The translations under genes and the position numbers were made by a program. Positions 30,001 through 36,649 of a DNA stretch of 64,000 bases are shown here, in pieces; the first letter of the stretch is position 1; the number at the start of each line of letters is the position of its first letter. The notes under the pieces are model-generated. The model was not told the DNA's origin and did no database searches. It saw only the letters and a program-made list of their open reading frames with translations. Source of the DNA: an uncultured Tenacibaculum sp. GTDB taxonomy: Bacteria > Bacteroidota > Bacteroidia > Flavobacteriales > Flavobacteriaceae. Where the stretch lies: NCBI RefSeq assembly GCF_947502995.1, contig NZ_CANNBW010000022.1, positions 19,586-83,585 of the forward strand, in the 5' to 3' direction.

Positions 30001-30453
30001 AGCGGAAAGCTTGGCTCCTGAAGCAAAATCGTAAACTTCAAAACAGAAATTATAACTTCCTTCCGGAATTGGTCTTCCATAAACTACAGAACTAATCCCT
30101 TGAATATTCTCTAGTTTATAATAAGGTGCTAATTGTGTATTTGTTAATGTTAATGGAATTCCTCCTTCAATAAAAAGAGGTTCAGATCCAAGAACAAAAT
30201 CTTTGCTAGTGAAATTTATATTTCCACCTTCAAAATATGTTTTTAAACGAATTTGACGACTTGCAACAGTTAAGTCATTTAAAAATATTTGAACTGTTAC
30301 TGGGCTGTTTAAACTTGTTTCATCTGCATAGTTATAAAAGTTAACTGGTGCAGGTGCGCTTACTCTTGGTACAATTCTTACAGGAAATTGTTGAGCAAAT
30401 GTTAGTTCTAACAGAAAAAATAAGGCAAATAAAAAGCGTAGCTCTTTTTTCAT
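24082..30453 (-). CDS. Modular secreted effector: TANFOR-like/FN3, metzincin, caspase-like and C-terminal AHH nuclease domains
   Basis: The 2123-residue protein has a signal peptide (cleaved near residue 20), a TANFOR-like N-terminal beta domain (~25-165), Ig/FN3 domains (~166-375), and an acidic beta-rich region (~400-700). A metzincin zinc protease site follows, HELGHGIFGLEH (H862, E863, H866, H872) with a candidate Met-turn LMD (M889). Around 1540-1665 lies a clan-CD caspase-like module with H1585 in VVHG and C1623 in LLSC, as in autoprocessing domains of polymorphic toxins. A helical region (~1690-1900) leads to the C-terminal ~149 residues, which match the AHH branch of HNH/EndoVII nucleases: H1981-H1982, NLIML and VHANHDTYN (H2039, H2042). 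It has no T9SS tail. The immunity gene follows by 10 bases and the outer-membrane barrel precedes by 18. The toxin role is inferred. Confidence 0.75.
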   Translation of the reverse strand: MKKELRFLFALFFLLELTFAQQFPVRIVPRVSAPAPVNFYNYADETSLNSPVTVQIFLNDLTVASRQIRLKTYFEGGNINFTSKDFVLGSEPLFIEGGIPLTLTNTQLAPYYKLENIQGISSVVYGRPIPEGSYNFCFEVYDFASGAKLSAKQCATVFIFKNEPPILNFPQNGTNIEPTDFENIAFQWTPRHINVSNVEYEFSLVEIWDNNVNPQTAFLSQAPIYEETTRRTTLIYGPDKPQLLPGKKYAWRVKAKALQGLEEIGLFKNQGFSEIFWFSRTAPCLVPENVSAEAKGTSKINVFWDQDPTVHSEYIIAYREADNPDAHWFTKKTNSSWATIWNLKAGVTYEYKIKGKCTYQYSDYSEPQYITTDMVTNEDANYNCGIVPDAIAISNREPHPGLYIGDQITAGDFKVTLTNITSQSSGVISGNGFVSIPYLNFAKFAVTFNGVLVNSSNQLAEGEIVTLYDPKFGEGASMTVDVNIDIAEAIGGDSTDKDGVKVDFVITEITIDENGALVVTGVDENGDPQEAIIPGNTDVTITDANGDVWSYGEDGKITKGEGAEGGAVTDATTNGVDSDGEYNAITAKGVVVYFKRSGFYHFDKKPEGSYEKLDEHYKSLAYDGGKYHIGYKAISDNKGKDIIQAKVEITDNSIKRDSIIFKTKEGAKVNILRWDDATNTADLELERKFDYADEEIVAVIRSKEDPKKFDIAGSLLVTHLASDKLEPINVTLVPVGINEVNDEVKTRVAEIYAKSGVRLNLQDYKAVSLDEIYEWDKNNDGRLEVGESGMTSYYTSEQKAFKNFIKQKNTYNKKTYYVFVTNVGTTRGTGINGFMPLKSQFGFVFIHDQNNTVEKQAKTMAHELGHGIFGLEHPWEEFSTPKGATDFLMDNGDGTVLNHLDWKKIHAPGIQIYWFQDDEDGELGGLYWLTPDWKVFTVPNTKSIANKVEGDKYVKGSVPGFKIKKDKDNSIYYYAKFNAQGSFEGYYSNKEKKFYDLKTSTLSDNDSIAVFNFNGVCGKNSYYKAKWENVKGQKGKNPIVAENLRSKITLIKCSSQTQQTSNCNSFVALSYDKEEDVSSLDKYQTKLNESLSTALAQIENTSSTETRDKGNFSHLQFINGKDINALEAAKNYEILEDKLHLLAHYTDTYFVVSFLQLESNNTSIPTALLSDMAEKSIIANQAFINGKKVVHLVLSSSNYESIFGVGLFNNDVCYNIGYGQNSSNIVLPSEVEKGDSPFTDIINVFKTIEKPLNLYATVIKSDFSVHTLQKQSKSNVRGFPLINVLSTLKSPYLKLIDKKLRDKKTEVGELKEDASTQEKLEYERKFIKWKKEYDALILEAEDKDAEAIENNNKHYFEKVNGEIQLREVYITNETFDNGLQMEYANFHFDKDENFDFLVSIAYTFDSYGNLDTKKHFYDGEINPNEVIYGMIDAASLFFAPVGLDTVFDFVGLAFATYNKDTGRVLEYSFGVAMFGYAQYGTKLIKSYKLAKLKKADESYEYIIKKAEEELAEGEELLTEIAGKSVQDARNRLRSEGFVVDIIDGVGEISAANHMLVLGGDLGKTTKRLQAIESQTADNVIDIVVHGADNKIIVDGNEVPDIVNIKKWLEDNHPNADKVRLLSCTNLEGAQDFANKLGDKFTVQATDGYIRVHNDGLVTVVPRQPNGSTQWYELGANRQEKVLPENARPRGPDADKLDDVTYADDFLELSTRSIDDINWAELLQNYPDLAKKIEGKFDNLEERGKFIADLFVKKGVKLPKILVRELLFKNIDQITDKHIDAWKILQRSHPDLVKNFDNLDGFSNVLESFNTMKKSMQEEFLRVLSFVDSKKVSSVNKDNLLANNIKNLKDEHIEAWLELAEYDVNAKFNFQDLYDLANKRKKIEVIVLDYGDRNTDLKDLLKLFGFENAADAAKWSGKVNDYNIEALEKLTGEAYEKMKKAYTFEVYVEGKKITYAVKGNDWKGFFKELKEATEHFNGFQSHHIFVIEAIKRSEGYRIWYDRVGHTLMDVNGKRHDGLANLIMLEGYTRKRVGRAERGVHANHDTYNTTLINFFNNRWKKHMNDFDDIDEVMEVFGDEVLRVQEKLQDLLLEKCVIGHRNPSGEWIRTKVDDLINESVLMEMLN

Positions 30454-30471
30454 ACAATTAAGGGATTACTA

Positions 30472-32973
30472 TTAATTTGTGTCCATATACTTTAACTCAT
30501 ACTGATCTTTATCAATATGACTTTCTGATTCCTTAGCAAAAAAATCGACAATTAATGCTTCCAAATATAATTTTATTTTTTGTTTTTTTTCTTTCATTTT
30601 TAACATTTTAAAAACTTTGGATGCGTGTTTATTTCTGAAATCTTTGATTAAGGTTTTATTTTCTTCTAAAGTTTTAAATGAATCAATTTGTTCTAATTCC
30701 GATAAAATCCATCGGTGTACTAGGAGTTTTTTATGAGACTTATTTAAAACTTTATCCATGTGTTTATATTCTTTTTGAATTTCTTTAGGATAAGAAGCTA
30801 TATCTTTTTCACTTTTATTCCATAACATATGCTTCACTATCTCTTTTTTATTCTGAACAAATTGTTTTTCTATAACATAATCTGTTCGTTCTGCACTTCT
30901 ATATACATCTCCAATAGCTAAGAATAATAGTTTATTGAACTCGTGCATATTTTCTTTAGTATCATATAAATCACTTAGCAATTGTATTGCTTTGATTTTA
31001 TAAGCTTTATTGTTTTCTTCTTGTGCTATTTCTGCTTTTTCTTTTTTCAACTCTTCCATTATATTATCTGGAGTTGTTTGAAAAAGTGGTGAATTTATTA
31101 ATGTTGTTATTTGATAATCTACTTCAGGAATAGTACCATTGTATAAAGAATCTCTAAACTTAAATCGAATTGGTTTTTTAATTCTTTTCTTCTTTGCTTT
31201 TTTCTCCTTTTTAGCTTTTATTTTCTTCGTTTTTGGCTTTCTTTTTCTCTTTCTAAACCTAATATCTTTAGAATTAAATAAACCAAAACTATAATTGTAA
31301 CCGAATGTTAATGTGAAGTTTTTACTCGAAGCACTTGAAATGCTATTTCTAAATTGAAATAAAGCATTTAAGCTAAAATTATGTTGCTTTTTATACACAT
31401 ATCTTCCACCTAATCTTAGGTTAGCTACCTGACCTTGACGTTCTCCATCGGTTAATGTTTCGTTATAACTAACTGCGCTATTTACTTTTAATGTCTTTTC
31501 AAAAAATCCTTTTGTTGCACTTACGGTAGGCCCAAGAATTAAAGTATTTGATTCTGCTAATTGACTTAAACTGGTATTAATTGCTCCAGAAACCGATAAA
31601 TCTGTTTCTGGATAAGTTAAAGTATAAGCTGTGTTAGCATTATAAAAAGCAGAATTATCTTCTTCTCTTATTTCATCTGCTATTTTATTTACCGCATCTT
31701 GATATGATAAATTAAAGTTTAAATTTTGTTTGATACTTGGCGTATCTTCTAAATTGTAATTTACATTCAGGTTTGCATTCTGAGAAATCTGTGTAATATT
31801 ATCTTGATCGAGCTGTTCTTCTATTTGATTTACTCCATTAATAAAATCGAATTGATCTTTAATATTTGTAAATGATTGAAAGTTAGAATAACTACCTGTT
31901 AGATTTAATTTATCACTAGCATTATACGCTGCATTAAAAGACATTACTAATCTATTTAACTGACTAGCTTTAGTATCATCTAAATCATCTTTTTGTAAAC
32001 CAGCATTCATACTTAAAGCTAGTCGGTCGTTAAAAATCGTTTGTGAAGCATTAACCGTAATATTTTCTAAATCGTTATTAAAGAAATATCCTCCGAGTGT
32101 TTTATAATTAGGATCGATACGTTCATATCCTAATCCGATTGCTCCTTTTCCTACTTGATAATTAAAGTTTAAATTAAAGGCTTTGTAATATTGTGTAGTT
32201 GGATTACTATTTACCAGAAAGGAAGCAAAATGATCACTTTCACCTACTACTCTAGTATCTTCTGTTAGTGCAGATAACGCTACTTCTGCTTTAAAGTTAA
32301 TTTGTTTATTAATATTAAAATCTCCATTAAAACTAATAACTGTATTGTCTTTAGGCAATATTTCTGTTTCAATTGGAATAGGATTTTCTAAAGAATTTAC
32401 ATCATCGCTTGCTTTAAAAAATATAAATCCTAATGTTGCAAAATCAAACTTATATGAAGTATTAAAACCATAACCAATTCGTTTGTAATTAGCTTCGCCA
32501 TTAATGTTTTCTTCATCAAATTCTCGTTCTTTTAGTAAGCGACCATACATTACACTTACTTTGAATTTGTCTTTTGGAGATAAATCGAAACCTAAACCAG
32601 TAAATTGATGTCCATTTAATGTATAAGGAGAAAATGTCATGCTTACATCACCAATATGCGCAGTTACCCACTTGTAACTTGGGTGTAGGCTTAACCTGTT
32701 AAATGTAAAGGGATTGTTCGTTTGGAATTTACTATTAGAATACGAAAAAGAGAATGGAACATTATACACATCACTAATATTCAGGTTTACATTTCCTGAT
32801 AAAAAATATGTAAATGGTTCTCTATTTGCGTCCCCTGCGTAATAAACCGAATTTACTGCTACCCCCCCAGATAACTTAAAAAGTGGTGACTTTCCTATTT
32901 TTTCTAGGTTTTGGGATGATGAAAAAAGAGAAAAGAAAACAACTTTTAAAAATACTATTTTCTTAAAATTCAA
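30472..32973 (-). CDS. Outer-membrane beta-barrel with basic linker and helical C-terminal domain
   Basis: No ATG lies near the 5' end. I choose the TTG at 32973, giving 833 residues that begin with a normal signal peptide (M-NFKKIVFLKVVFFSLFSSSQ). The longer TTG at 33018 falls inside a hairpin. Residues ~25-565 are a chain of amphipathic strands with alternating aromatic residues, asparagines and turns (LSLHPSYKWVTAHIGDVSMT, INKQINFKAEVALSA, YNASDKLNLTGSYSN), a transmembrane beta-barrel of about 20 or more strands. It ends NFTLTFGYNYSFGLF, a typical last strand with aromatic end. An exceptionally basic segment follows (about 572-607, KRKRKPKTKK) and then ~190 mostly helical, charged residues. 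It is first in the operon, 18 bases before the effector. A secretion or anchoring role is only inferred. Confidence 0.7.
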   Translation of the reverse strand: MNFKKIVFLKVVFFSLFSSSQNLEKIGKSPLFKLSGGVAVNSVYYAGDANREPFTYFLSGNVNLNISDVYNVPFSFSYSNSKFQTNNPFTFNRLSLHPSYKWVTAHIGDVSMTFSPYTLNGHQFTGLGFDLSPKDKFKVSVMYGRLLKEREFDEENINGEANYKRIGYGFNTSYKFDFATLGFIFFKASDDVNSLENPIPIETEILPKDNTVISFNGDFNINKQINFKAEVALSALTEDTRVVGESDHFASFLVNSNPTTQYYKAFNLNFNYQVGKGAIGLGYERIDPNYKTLGGYFFNNDLENITVNASQTIFNDRLALSMNAGLQKDDLDDTKASQLNRLVMSFNAAYNASDKLNLTGSYSNFQSFTNIKDQFDFINGVNQIEEQLDQDNITQISQNANLNVNYNLEDTPSIKQNLNFNLSYQDAVNKIADEIREEDNSAFYNANTAYTLTYPETDLSVSGAINTSLSQLAESNTLILGPTVSATKGFFEKTLKVNSAVSYNETLTDGERQGQVANLRLGGRYVYKKQHNFSLNALFQFRNSISSASSKNFTLTFGYNYSFGLFNSKDIRFRKRKRKPKTKKIKAKKEKKAKKKRIKKPIRFKFRDSLYNGTIPEVDYQITTLINSPLFQTTPDNIMEELKKEKAEIAQEENNKAYKIKAIQLLSDLYDTKENMHEFNKLLFLAIGDVYRSAERTDYVIEKQFVQNKKEIVKHMLWNKSEKDIASYPKEIQKEYKHMDKVLNKSHKKLLVHRWILSELEQIDSFKTLEENKTLIKDFRNKHASKVFKMLKMKEKKQKIKLYLEALIVDFFAKESESHIDKDQYELKYMDTN

Positions 32974-32997
32974 TAGACAACTAATTTCGCGCAAAAA

Positions 32998-33029
32998 AAA
33001 AGATTTTTTTGCTAACAAAAAAATCTTTT
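32998..33029 (-). promoter_or_regulatory. Perfect AT-rich hairpin plus T-run in the leader of the barrel gene: possible attenuator
   Basis: A perfect 13-base inverted repeat (32998-33010 and 33017-33029) with a 6-base loop is followed on the minus strand by a run of nine T, directly upstream of the barrel gene's start. This is terminator geometry, but placed between the likely promoter and the first gene of the 29-kb locus. The stem has only one G-C pair, so it may act weakly. It lies over 110 bases beyond the end of the lipoprotein gene at 33148 and could also be that gene's terminator. Confidence 0.5.
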
Positions 33030-33147
33030 CTGAAGTTTCTTAAATTTATGTTAAATCAATTTTAACTATAATTTTAATATTCCTTAGTAATCGTAAGGTA
33101 TTGAAGATGAATTTTATTAATCTGAAATAAGATTATATTATTTTTAA

Positions 33148-33696
33148 TTATTCAACTAAATTATACACTGCTACAGTACTACCTGTATACTCTTCATAAG
33201 TACCATCTGGTTTCAGTATATTATTCTTAAAAAAACCTGCATCAGGAAAAGTTAAAGTAATTGTTTTTTTATCGTTTGAAATAGTGCCCTTATATACTAT
33301 TTGATCATTTAAAGCATTTTTTAACACGAAACTATTACCTTGAATTTCATAAATTAACGGTAAAGCTTCTGCTATACCACAATCTTGAGTTTGTTTTTTC
33401 TCTCCATTTGTATCTGTTTCAACATTTAAACTAAAAATGTAGGTATGAGGATGAACGACCTTTCCTTCTTCAGAAATAAATAAAGGATAAAAACCGCATG
33501 GATTTCCTTCCTTAAAAACATCTGTAGAAAATATTCCATCTCCATTCAAATCAAATGGAGTATCAAAATTATAACTAATCATATCATACCTTAAATCATT
33601 TAAAGAAGTATTATCTATTCGTTCTAAAGTATCGTCTGAACTACAGCTTGTAAAAACTAAAAATAGTAATGCGTTTAAAAATATTATTTTATTCAT
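33148..33696 (-). CDS. Lipoprotein, paralogue 2 of a tandem pair
   Basis: The 182-residue protein has a lipoprotein signal (MNKIIFLNALLFLVFTSC, lipobox cysteine at 18, then SSDD). The mature part contains DLNGDGIFSTDVF, a calcium-loop-like DxNxDG segment, then EGNPCGFYP and QDCGIAEALP with two conserved cysteines that may form a disulfide. A C-terminal beta portion follows (ISNDKKTITLTFPDAGFF). It is a clear paralogue of the next gene upstream (33727-34278): lipobox, both cysteine motifs and the ending TVAVYNLVE/AVAVYELVE line up along the full length. The fold may be a small lipocalin-like barrel, judged from the 'KxITLTFP' strands, but this is a guess. They share a transcript (30-base gap) and precede the toxin locus on the same strand. 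Confidence 0.6.
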   Translation of the reverse strand: MNKIIFLNALLFLVFTSCSSDDTLERIDNTSLNDLRYDMISYNFDTPFDLNGDGIFSTDVFKEGNPCGFYPLFISEEGKVVHPHTYIFSLNVETDTNGEKKQTQDCGIAEALPLIYEIQGNSFVLKNALNDQIVYKGTISNDKKTITLTFPDAGFFKNNILKPDGTYEEYTGSTVAVYNLVE

Positions 33697-33726
33697 TGTA
33701 ATTTTTATTAAAAGTATGATAGTAAA

Positions 33727-34278
33727 TTATTCTACTAATTCGTAAACAGCAACAGCCCCACCCAAATATTCTTGAGAAGATCCGTCTTGTTTTAAAATAT
33801 ATTGCTTAAAGATTCCGGCTTTAGGAAAAGTTAAAGTAATTGATTTTTTGTCAGCTGAAATTGTACCTCTGTAAGAAATTTCATCATTATTTGGATTGAT
33901 TAAAACAAGATCATCACCATCAATTTGATAAGGCAAACCTAATGCTCCTGCAATACCACAAGTAAAGACTTGTTTTTTAACTCCATTAATATCGGTTTCA
34001 ATTTCAAGTGAGATACCGCTTGTGTAAGGATGAGTTACGACTCCTTCACTATTAACCTTAAATGGATAAAATCCACAAGGATTACCTTCTGCAATTAAAT
34101 CGGTAGAAAATGTTCCATCATTATTGATATCAACAGGAATATCAATATTAAAACTTACCATTTTAAACTGTAAACCATTTAAAGATGAATCATCTATACG
34201 TTCTACTGTATCATCTGATGAGCTACAGCTTATAAAAATTAAAAATAGTAATGCGTTGAATAGTATTGTTTTTTTCAT
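33727..34278 (-). CDS. Lipoprotein, paralogue 1 of a tandem pair
   Basis: This 183-residue protein starts MKKTILFNALLFLIFISC (lipobox cysteine at 18). It carries the same blocks as its neighbour at 33148: DINNDGTFSTDLIAEGNPCG with a calcium-loop-like DxNxDG, FTCGIAGALG, a RGTISADKKSITLTFPKAGI stretch and the end AVAVYELVE. The pair arose by tandem duplication and is diverged enough to be old. A promoter fits upstream (34309-34338). A lipid-anchored envelope protein of unknown function. Its position between guaB and the toxin locus makes a role in that locus possible but unsupported. Confidence 0.6.
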   Translation of the reverse strand: MKKTILFNALLFLIFISCSSSDDTVERIDDSSLNGLQFKMVSFNIDIPVDINNDGTFSTDLIAEGNPCGFYPFKVNSEGVVTHPYTSGISLEIETDINGVKKQVFTCGIAGALGLPYQIDGDDLVLINPNNDEISYRGTISADKKSITLTFPKAGIFKQYILKQDGSSQEYLGGAVAVYELVE

Positions 34279-34308
34279 TTTAGAATTATTTGGATAGTAA
34301 TTTTACTT

Positions 34309-34338
34309 TAAAGATATATTACTTTTTATAAAACACAA
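34309..34338 (-). promoter_or_regulatory. Flavobacterial promoter for the lipoprotein pair
   Basis: On the minus strand a -33 TTG (34336-34338) is followed after 19 bases by TATCTTTA (34309-34316), one base off the TAnnTTTG consensus of the Bacteroidetes housekeeping sigma factor. It lies 31 bases before the ATG at 34278. Confidence 0.5.
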
Positions 34339-34374
34339 AAAAACTAAGTTAAAACTCAAAAAATCAACCTATTT

Positions 34375-34408
34375 AACACAAAAAAACCGCTGAAATCATT
34401 CAACGGTT
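34375..34408 (-). terminator. Terminator of guaB
   Basis: The stem 34385-34394 with 34399-34408 (one wobble) is followed on the minus strand by a run of seven T. It lies 22 bases after the guaB stop. Confidence 0.75.
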
Positions 34409-34430
34409 ATAAAAATATTATGTAGTTTTT

Positions 34431-35906
34431 TTATCTTCTACTGTAGTTTGGTGCTTCTTTTGTAATTGTAACATCATGTGGATGACTTTCATTAATACCA
34501 CTTGATGTAATTCTTACAAACTTTCCATTTTCTTTTAAAGTCTCTATATCTTTAGCTCCACTATATCCCATTCCTGCACGTAAACCACCAACAAATTGAT
34601 GGATACTTTCATATAATTCTCCTTTATAAGGAACTCGTCCAACGATTCCTTCTGGAACTAATTTTTTAATATCGTCTTCAACATCTTGGAAATAACGATC
34701 TTTAGAACCTTTTTTCATAGCTTCTACTGATCCCATTCCTCTATATGTTTTAAACTTTCTTCCATCGAAAATTATAGTTTCACCTGGACTTTCTTTAGTT
34801 CCTGCTAATAAAGATCCTAACATAACACAGTCTGCTCCAGCTGCAATAGCTTTAGGAATATCACCTGTATAACGAATTCCACCGTCAGCAATCACTGGAA
34901 CTCCAGAACCTTTTATTGCTGCGGCAACTTCTAATACTGCAGAAAATTGTGGAAAACCTACACCAGCTACTACTCTTGTTGTACAAATTGAACCTGGTCC
35001 GATACCAACTTTAACTGCGTCTGCTCCAGCTTCAACTAAATATTTTGCTGCTTCAGGTGTTGCAATATTCCCTACTACAACATCTAAATTAGGAAACTTA
35101 GCTTTTACTTCTTTTAATACAGAAACCACGCCTTTTGTATGACCATGAGCCGTATCGATAATTACTGCATCTACTCCTGCATTTACTAAAGCTTCAGCTC
35201 TATCAACAGCATCACCTGTAACACCTAAAGCAGCCGCTACACGTAATCTTCCTAAATTGTCTTTATTGGCAATTGGTTTTTGAGTTGTTTTGGTAATATC
35301 TCGGAAAGTAATTAAACCAACTAAAATATCATCGTCATTTACAACTGGTAACTTCTCTATTTTATTTTCTTGTAAAATAATTTCTGCTTCTTGAAGTGAA
35401 GTTCCTTCAGCAACAGTAATTAAGTTTTCAGAAGTCATTACTTCTGTAATTGGTCTGTCATTATTCTTTTCGAAACGTAAATCTCTATTGGTAACAATAC
35501 CAACTAGTTTTTTACTTTCATCAACAACAGGAATACCACCAATTTTATGTTCTTTCATTGCTGATTTAGCATCCAAAACAATAGCATCTAAAGATAAAGT
35601 AATTGGATCAATGATCATTCCGCTCTCTGCTCTCTTCACCTTTCTAACTTCTTGAGCTTGTTGCTCTATAGTCATGTTCTTGTGTAAAACTCCAATTCCA
35701 CCTTCTCTTGCCATAGCAATAGCCATAGCACTTTCAGTTACTGTGTCCATAGCAGCAGAAACTACTGGCACATTAATGGTAATATTTCTAGTAAACTTTG
35801 TTTGGATATTTACTTCTCTAGGAAGTACTTCTGAGTATGCAGGAACTAATAAAACATCATCATATGTTAAACCTTCGCCTACAAATTTATTTTGGTGAGC
35901 ATTCAT
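34431..35906 (-). CDS. guaB: Inosine-5'-monophosphate dehydrogenase
   Basis: IMPDH oxidises IMP to XMP with NAD+, the committed step of GMP synthesis, in the cytosol. From the ATG at 35906 it has 491 residues, normal for bacteria. A TIM barrel starts at EGLTYDDVLLVPAYSEVLPR and is interrupted by two CBS domains (about 95-205, e.g. HKIGGIPVVDESKKLVGIVT). Beyond these come the catalytic loop GIGPGSICTTR with C308, the IMP phosphate site DGGIRYTGD, and the mobile flap MGSVEAMKKGSKDRYFQ. An earlier in-frame ATG at 35942 is rejected: it lies 1 base from the -7 promoter box (35944-35951), upstream of the likely transcription start. It is monocistronic, with its own promoter and terminator. Confidence 0.97.
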   Translation of the reverse strand: MNAHQNKFVGEGLTYDDVLLVPAYSEVLPREVNIQTKFTRNITINVPVVSAAMDTVTESAMAIAMAREGGIGVLHKNMTIEQQAQEVRKVKRAESGMIIDPITLSLDAIVLDAKSAMKEHKIGGIPVVDESKKLVGIVTNRDLRFEKNNDRPITEVMTSENLITVAEGTSLQEAEIILQENKIEKLPVVNDDDILVGLITFRDITKTTQKPIANKDNLGRLRVAAALGVTGDAVDRAEALVNAGVDAVIIDTAHGHTKGVVSVLKEVKAKFPNLDVVVGNIATPEAAKYLVEAGADAVKVGIGPGSICTTRVVAGVGFPQFSAVLEVAAAIKGSGVPVIADGGIRYTGDIPKAIAAGADCVMLGSLLAGTKESPGETIIFDGRKFKTYRGMGSVEAMKKGSKDRYFQDVEDDIKKLVPEGIVGRVPYKGELYESIHQFVGGLRAGMGYSGAKDIETLKENGKFVRITSSGINESHPHDVTITKEAPNYSRR

Positions 35907-35943
35907 ATTGCAATCAATAATTATCTTGTCAATTAATTGCATG

Positions 35944-35951
35944 CAAATATA
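35944..35951 (-). promoter_or_regulatory. guaB promoter -7 box (TATATTTG)
   Basis: A perfect TAnnTTTG on the minus strand lies 37 bases before the guaB ATG. No clear TTG is seen at -33. It decides the guaB start: transcription would begin about five bases downstream, after the alternative ATG at 35942. Confidence 0.6.
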
Positions 35952-36169
35952 CTAATTTTATTGTAAAATTTAGTTTACCTAAATGTTAATCATTTCGATT
36001 TCCTTTTCAAGAGTTAAATCTAAAACGCTTATTCTCGATATTCATACACTTAAGGTATAATGAATATTTTCTACCTAAATAAAAAATAACTTCGTTGGTG
36101 TTGAATATTGAAACTCACTATTTCAGTTAACAGTCTATTATTAACTAACCCGAAAACCAAAAACTATAT

Positions 36170-36574
36170 ATGGCTACTTTGAAAGAACCAAAATCATTAT
36201 TAGAAACTACATACCTTGCTAAAGGAACTATAGGAAATGTAGGAATGCCAGGAGCTCCAATTGCTCATTTTTCTGTAGTTGTATCTACAGAACAAGATAC
36301 AGTATCTGGAATTGTGGAAATTACTCAAGCAATAGATAGACCAACAATAAAATTAAATGTTGCTGGAAGATTACGTCATACAGGATATGGTGATATTACA
36401 CAAATTATAGATTTAAAGGGAGAATATGTTGTTTCTATGCCTCCTCCTGCAATTGGAAGTTATTTAGAACAATTTGAAGCGTATTTAGATGTTGATAAAA
36501 GTTGGAATGGAACAGGTGGTTTCTCTTTTGGATTTCAAAAGCAGAATAACGTTCCTGTTAAATCAGCAAATTAA
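36170..36574 (+). CDS. DUF1842-like protein, 134 residues
   Basis: The protein opens MATLKEPKSLLETTYLAKGT and continues IGNVGMPGAPIAHFSVVVST and SGIVEITQAIDRPTIKLN. The LLETTYL..G.IGN.GMPGAP and VSGI.EITQA blocks match my memory of the DUF1842 family, small soluble beta proteins of unknown role. There is no signal peptide or membrane segment. The rest is beta-rich with a MPPPAIGSY turn. It stands alone on the plus strand, with a 227-base upstream gap facing guaB (no perfect TAnnTTTG seen) and a strong shared terminator (36605-36645). The function is unknown, and I will not guess beyond a cytoplasmic or non-classically exported beta protein. Confidence 0.65.
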   Translation: MATLKEPKSLLETTYLAKGTIGNVGMPGAPIAHFSVVVSTEQDTVSGIVEITQAIDRPTIKLNVAGRLRHTGYGDITQIIDLKGEYVVSMPPPAIGSYLEQFEAYLDVDKSWNGTGGFSFGFQKQNNVPVKSAN

Positions 36575-36604
36575 AAAAATATAATTTAGGGGATTATAAA
36601 TTTT

Positions 36605-36645
36605 AAGGTAATACTTGGAAGATGTTAACTTCTTTGTATTACCTT
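36605..36645. terminator. Bidirectional terminator between DUF1842 and the response regulator gene
   Basis: A perfect 10-base stem (36605-36614 with 36636-36645) encloses a smaller AAGA/TCTT-type inner stem; T-rich sequence follows on both strands. It serves the converging genes ending at 36574 (+) and 36650 (-). Confidence 0.75.
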
Positions 36646-36649
36646 ATTT

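Noticed and set aside
30472..32973. SprF/PorP-type partner of SprB
   Set aside because: The protein is far larger than PorP/SprF (~300-340 residues), lies at the other end of the locus, and carries a basic/helical tail.
33082..33098. CCTTA/TAAGG hairpin after the lipoprotein gene
   Set aside because: Only a five-base stem with no T-run; too weak to call a terminator.
35907..35942. Longer guaB start at 35942
   Set aside because: A perfect -7 box at 35944-35951 puts the transcription start downstream of it, and the extra 12 residues are not IMPDH-like.
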